Shown in pieces: positions 5,592 to 7,962 of a stretch of DNA of 7,962 nt (within the stretch, counting starts at the first letter, position 1; each line of letters begins with the position of its first letter). Under the pieces are notes generated by a model. That model saw nothing but the letters and a program-made list of their open reading frames with translations, did no database searches and was not told the DNA's origin. This stretch comes from CALIKW01 sp038998005 (GTDB lineage Archaea; Aenigmatarchaeota; Aenigmatarchaeia; CG10238-14; SCSR01). The stretch covers positions 1-7,962 of the forward strand of contig JAVZIY010000031.1 in assembly GCA_038998005.1 (NCBI GenBank), in the 5' to 3' direction. A program made the translations under genes and the position numbers.

Positions 5592-6209
5592 ATGAATGTA
5601 GAAAAAATAATCAAAATTCTTCAGAAAAAGTATAAAATTAAAATCTGGAGAGAAAAGCCATTTAAAATTTTAATCGCAACAATTCTTTCTCAAAGAACAA
5701 AAGATGAAATTACGAGAGGGGCTACAAAAAAACTTTTTAAATTAGCTGATACTCCTGAAAAAATTTTAAAATTGAATGAAAAAGAAATCGAAAAATTAAT
5801 AAAACCTGTAGGATTCTACAGACAGAAAGCTAAAAGGATAAAGAAAGTTGCTGAAATTATTTTGAAAAAACACAATGGAAAGGTTCCTGATTCAAGAGAT
5901 GAGTTGCTTAAGCTTCCTGGAGTTGGATTTAAAACTGCAGACGTTGTTTTGTGCTACGGATTTAAAAAAGATGTTGTCCCTGTAGATACACATGTTGCAA
6001 TTATAGCAAGAAGGCTTAAACTTACAAATTCAAAAGATCCAGAAAAAATAAGAGAAGAACTGCATGAAAAAATCCCTCGAAAATATAGGAGAATTTTTAA
6101 TTTGCTCATGGTTGAATTTGGAAAAGACATTTGCAAAACTGCAAAACCAAGATGTGAAACTTGTCATATTAAAAATTTCTGTCCATCAAAATTTTTGATA
6201 AAAAAATAA
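5592..6209 (+). CDS. nth: Endonuclease III, DNA glycosylase/AP lyase
   Basis: Base-excision-repair enzyme that removes oxidised pyrimidines and nicks the resulting abasic site. In 205 residues it shows the helix-hairpin-helix LPGVGFKTADVVL (108-120) with the catalytic lysine K114 (K120 of E. coli), the catalytic aspartate D132 in VPVDTHV, the family block ILSQRTKDE (31-39), and a C-terminal [4Fe-4S] motif with exact C-x6-C-x2-C-x5-C spacing (C181, C188, C191, C197). All key residues are intact and length matches the family. A TTG at 5589 lies one codon upstream of the ATG; I chose the ATG because a TATA-like box sits 26.5 bases before it. It is divergent from the unknown gene and 26 bases upstream of a membrane-protein gene on the same strand, with which it may be co-transcribed. 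Confidence 0.95.
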   Translation: MNVEKIIKILQKKYKIKIWREKPFKILIATILSQRTKDEITRGATKKLFKLADTPEKILKLNEKEIEKLIKPVGFYRQKAKRIKKVAEIILKKHNGKVPDSRDELLKLPGVGFKTADVVLCYGFKKDVVPVDTHVAIIARRLKLTNSKDPEKIREELHEKIPRKYRRIFNLLMVEFGKDICKTAKPRCETCHIKNFCPSKFLIKK

Positions 6210-6235
6210 ACTATGGAAAAATAAAGTTTAATTTA

Positions 6236-6916
6236 ATGATAATTAGAAAATCCACGAAGGAATCCTTCTCCTTAATCTTGGAAGAACCTCTAATTTTAAT
6301 TTCTGGTATAATTTCTTCGGTCATGTCATCCTTACTCCTGCTCGTTCTCTCTTTTGAGATAGCTGAAATTAATTTTTCAGACCTCTCTTCCAAATTTTTA
6401 AGTCTATTTCCCATGATTTTCCTTTTTCTAGCCATCAACACTTTTCTAACAAGTTTAATAATAAGGATAACTTATGAGAAAAAAATAGGAAGACTTAAAG
6501 TAAAGAGATGTTTTAAAAAAGTTTTGAAGCAATACTTGAATGTATTTTTCGGTTTTATCATCTATGCTTTAATTTCTGGAATTGGTCTGCTAGCTTTTAT
6601 AATTCCTGGGATAGTTTTGATGACAAAGCTCTTTTTTTATCAAGTGATAATATTAATAGAAGAAAAAGGAATATTCTACTCTTTTAGGGAAAGTTGGAAA
6701 ATAACAAAAGTGTATTGGAAAAGAGTTTTGATTTTAGTTCTAACTTACACTCTCCTTTGGATTTTACTGAGACTTATAATCCTTGTTCCTTATATATTTT
6801 CATTCTATTTTTACTTTTTCATTTCTCTTATTTTCATCCCATTTTATTTTGTTTTCATTACCCTTACTTTCCTTAAAATTAAATCTACTCATACCTCAAA
6901 GCATCAACAGGATTAA
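6236..6916 (+). CDS. Multi-pass membrane protein of unknown function
   Basis: A 226-residue hydrophobic protein with about five or six membrane segments (roughly 17-40, 54-79, 101-126, 126-142, 163-186 and 188-213). The block GIGLLAFIIPGIVLMTKLFF (115-134), followed by an amphipathic EEKGIFYSFRESWKITKVYW stretch (142-161), resembles the repeated unit of the glycerophosphodiesterase-type membrane domain and DUF975-like proteins: a hydrophobic helix ending in PGI, then a G...S..S...K helix. That is a fold-level resemblance and gives no substrate. The ATG follows the nth stop by 26 bases without a clear Shine-Dalgarno. An AT-rich stretch just upstream (about 6203-6210) could act as its own promoter. 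The last ten or so residues (STHTSKHQQD) are encoded antisense to the end of the ABC permease gene and look non-conserved. Confidence 0.82.
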   Translation: MIIRKSTKESFSLILEEPLILISGIISSVMSSLLLLVLSFEIAEINFSDLSSKFLSLFPMIFLFLAINTFLTSLIIRITYEKKIGRLKVKRCFKKVLKQYLNVFFGFIIYALISGIGLLAFIIPGIVLMTKLFFYQVIILIEEKGIFYSFRESWKITKVYWKRVLILVLTYTLLWILLRLIILVPYIFSFYFYFFISLIFIPFYFVFITLTFLKIKSTHTSKHQQD

Positions 6917-7962
6917 GCTTGGAAGCTTTTCTCGCTGGCAAGAAGCCTGCAAGCAAACCAACCAAAAATCCAAAAAAACAGCCCATTAAAATTGTTTGAG
7001 GCTGGATTATTATGCTCATTGCCATTCTTTCTGTGGCAAAAGCGAGAGAAACTGCAAAACTCAAAACATAAGAAAAAATTATCCCAAAAGCACTTCCCAA
7101 AATTCCTCCAAAAAGTCCTATTAGGCCAGATTCCAAAAGAAAAAGTAGTAAAATCGTCTTACTTGTCGCCCCTATCGCTTTCATTATCCCTATATCTTTT
7201 GTTCTTTCCATCACAGAGACATACATTATATTTGCTATACCTATCCCTCCTACTAGCAAAGAAATTCCTGCAATTGCTGATAGAAATAAAGTTAAAGTCC
7301 CCAAAACACTTCCCACAGTTTCTTGAAAAAATCTTGGGCTTATAACTGTAAAGCTTTTTGTTTCCTCATTTTCCTTCCTTTCTTTTAAAAGAGCCTCCTC
7401 AATTTCTTCTGCAACACTTTCAACATCATATCCTCTTGAAACTTTTGCAACTATAATGGAATACTCATTCTCAGTAAATTTTTCTCCAAAAATTTCCCTT
7501 GCAGAATCTATTGGAATGTAAATATATTGGTCCACAGAAGCCAGAATTCCTCCAGCTTTCTTTAAAATTCCACTAACTTTAAAAATTCTTCCTTCTATCT
7601 CAATTTTTTTTCCTACACTTAAATCTTTAGAAAAAATCTCATAAGCTATTGAATAGCCAACAACAGCAGAGTATTTTTCCTCTCTTGAAATAAATTTTCC
7701 TTCTTCTAATCCAAGCCTTTCGGCCTCTATTTCCGCCCAGCTATCTGGATTCTCTATTCCAACAACGCTTAAACTTATTTCCTCATTTCCATATCTTACT
7801 TTTGCTATGCTCCTGAGAGAAGCATAAACATTTTCCACACCATCAACTCTTAAAACAGTTTCTAAATCCTTTTCCTCAAGTCTTGCAGCGCCTATGACAG
7901 ACAAAGCTCTTCCTGGTCTTATGTTCCCTGGAATAATATTTATAGTATCACTGCTAAGCCTT
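6885..7962 (-). CDS. MacB/FtsX-type ABC transporter permease (5' end missing)
   Basis: Membrane subunit of a MacB-like ABC exporter or lipoprotein-release type transporter. The frame is open to the right edge; the first visible residues are RLSSDTINIIPGNIRPGRA, so the N-terminal cytoplasmic tail and first membrane helix, perhaps 40-50 residues, lie outside. The 358 visible residues comprise an extracytoplasmic MacB-type domain (about 1-215), then the FtsX domain: a membrane helix at about 219-246, the cytoplasmic loop ERTKDIGIMKAIGA (252-265), a glycine-rich hydrophobic stretch (about 269-305), a last helix (about 320-341), and the classic C terminus ARKASKLNPVDALRYE (343-358). The partner ATPase is not in the window and may lie upstream. 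The gene is convergent with the membrane-protein gene and shares 32 bases with it. Substrate cannot be inferred. Confidence 0.93.
   Translation of the reverse strand, partial: RLSSDTINIIPGNIRPGRALSVIGAARLEEKDLETVLRVDGVENVYASLRSIAKVRYGNEEISLSVVGIENPDSWAEIEAERLGLEEGKFISREEKYSAVVGYSIAYEIFSKDLSVGKKIEIEGRIFKVSGILKKAGGILASVDQYIYIPIDSAREIFGEKFTENEYSIIVAKVSRGYDVESVAEEIEEALLKERKENEETKSFTVISPRFFQETVGSVLGTLTLFLSAIAGISLLVGGIGIANIMYVSVMERTKDIGIMKAIGATSKTILLLFLLESGLIGLFGGILGSAFGIIFSYVLSFAVSLAFATERMAMSIIIQPQTILMGCFFGFLVGLLAGFLPARKASKLNPVDALRYE

Noticed and set aside
6211..6441. Minus-strand open frame opposite the start of the membrane protein
   Set aside because: No family features; the plus-strand gene has a consistent multi-pass pattern and a position right after nth.
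6992..7345. Plus-strand open frame of 117 codons opposite the ABC permease
   Set aside because: It lies antisense to the conserved FtsX domain and reads as Leu/Ser/Phe-rich low-complexity sequence typical of the reverse complement of a membrane-protein gene.
7902..7904. TTG as a start codon for the ABC permease
   Set aside because: The frame remains open to the window edge and the upstream residues (RLSSDTINIIPGNIRPGRA) match the usual sequence after the first membrane helix of these permeases, so the gene begins outside the window.
1..7962. Reassignment of a stop codon, because none of the nine complete or 3'-complete main genes ends in TGA
   Set aside because: TAG and TAA are both used as stops, tryptophan is encoded by TGG, and no gene needs TGA read-through to be full length. 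Absence of TGA stops in nine AT-rich genes is not remarkable.

Overview
The window looks like a compact, AT-rich archaeal chromosome segment (roughly one third G+C by eye). The main evidence is an archaeal-type Lhr helicase with a C-terminal zinc ribbon, a small archaeal winged-helix regulator, TATA-like boxes about 25-27 bases upstream of several start codons (leaderless transcription), very short gaps and mostly AGA/AGG arginine codons. A small-genome lineage such as a DPANN archaeon would fit, but that is inference. No RNA gene, CRISPR array, insertion sequence or prophage gene is visible, and no gene-free stretch exceeds about 65 bases.

Layout. On the minus strand, reading from the middle to the left, a HAD-like hydrolase and the Lhr helicase form a coupled pair (1-base TAATG overlap). 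They are followed by a short MgtC-family membrane protein and thymidylate kinase. The last two each follow a 35-base gap that carries the same ATTTTTTAA element at promoter distance. An open frame runs off the left edge after tmk. From 4623 rightwards a strong TATA box drives a small winged-helix regulator, divergent from the hydrolase/helicase pair and convergent, with a 20-base overlap, with an unrecognised 212-residue protein. That protein is divergent from endonuclease III across a 32-base interval containing two interlocked putative promoters. Endonuclease III is followed on the same strand by a multi-pass membrane protein, whose 3' end overlaps by 32 bases the 3' end of a MacB/FtsX-type ABC transporter permease. 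The permease is cut off by the right edge.

How the genes work together. Endonuclease III (base excision repair), Lhr (nucleic-acid helicase) and thymidylate kinase (dTTP supply) all touch DNA maintenance, but they lie in different transcription units and no single pathway can be claimed. The rest is a mix of membrane and regulatory functions. The oddest single feature is the thymidylate kinase P-loop, which has glycine where the catalytic lysine normally sits. I found no convincing undescribed multi-gene system. The best unknown is the 212-residue protein paired divergently with nth.
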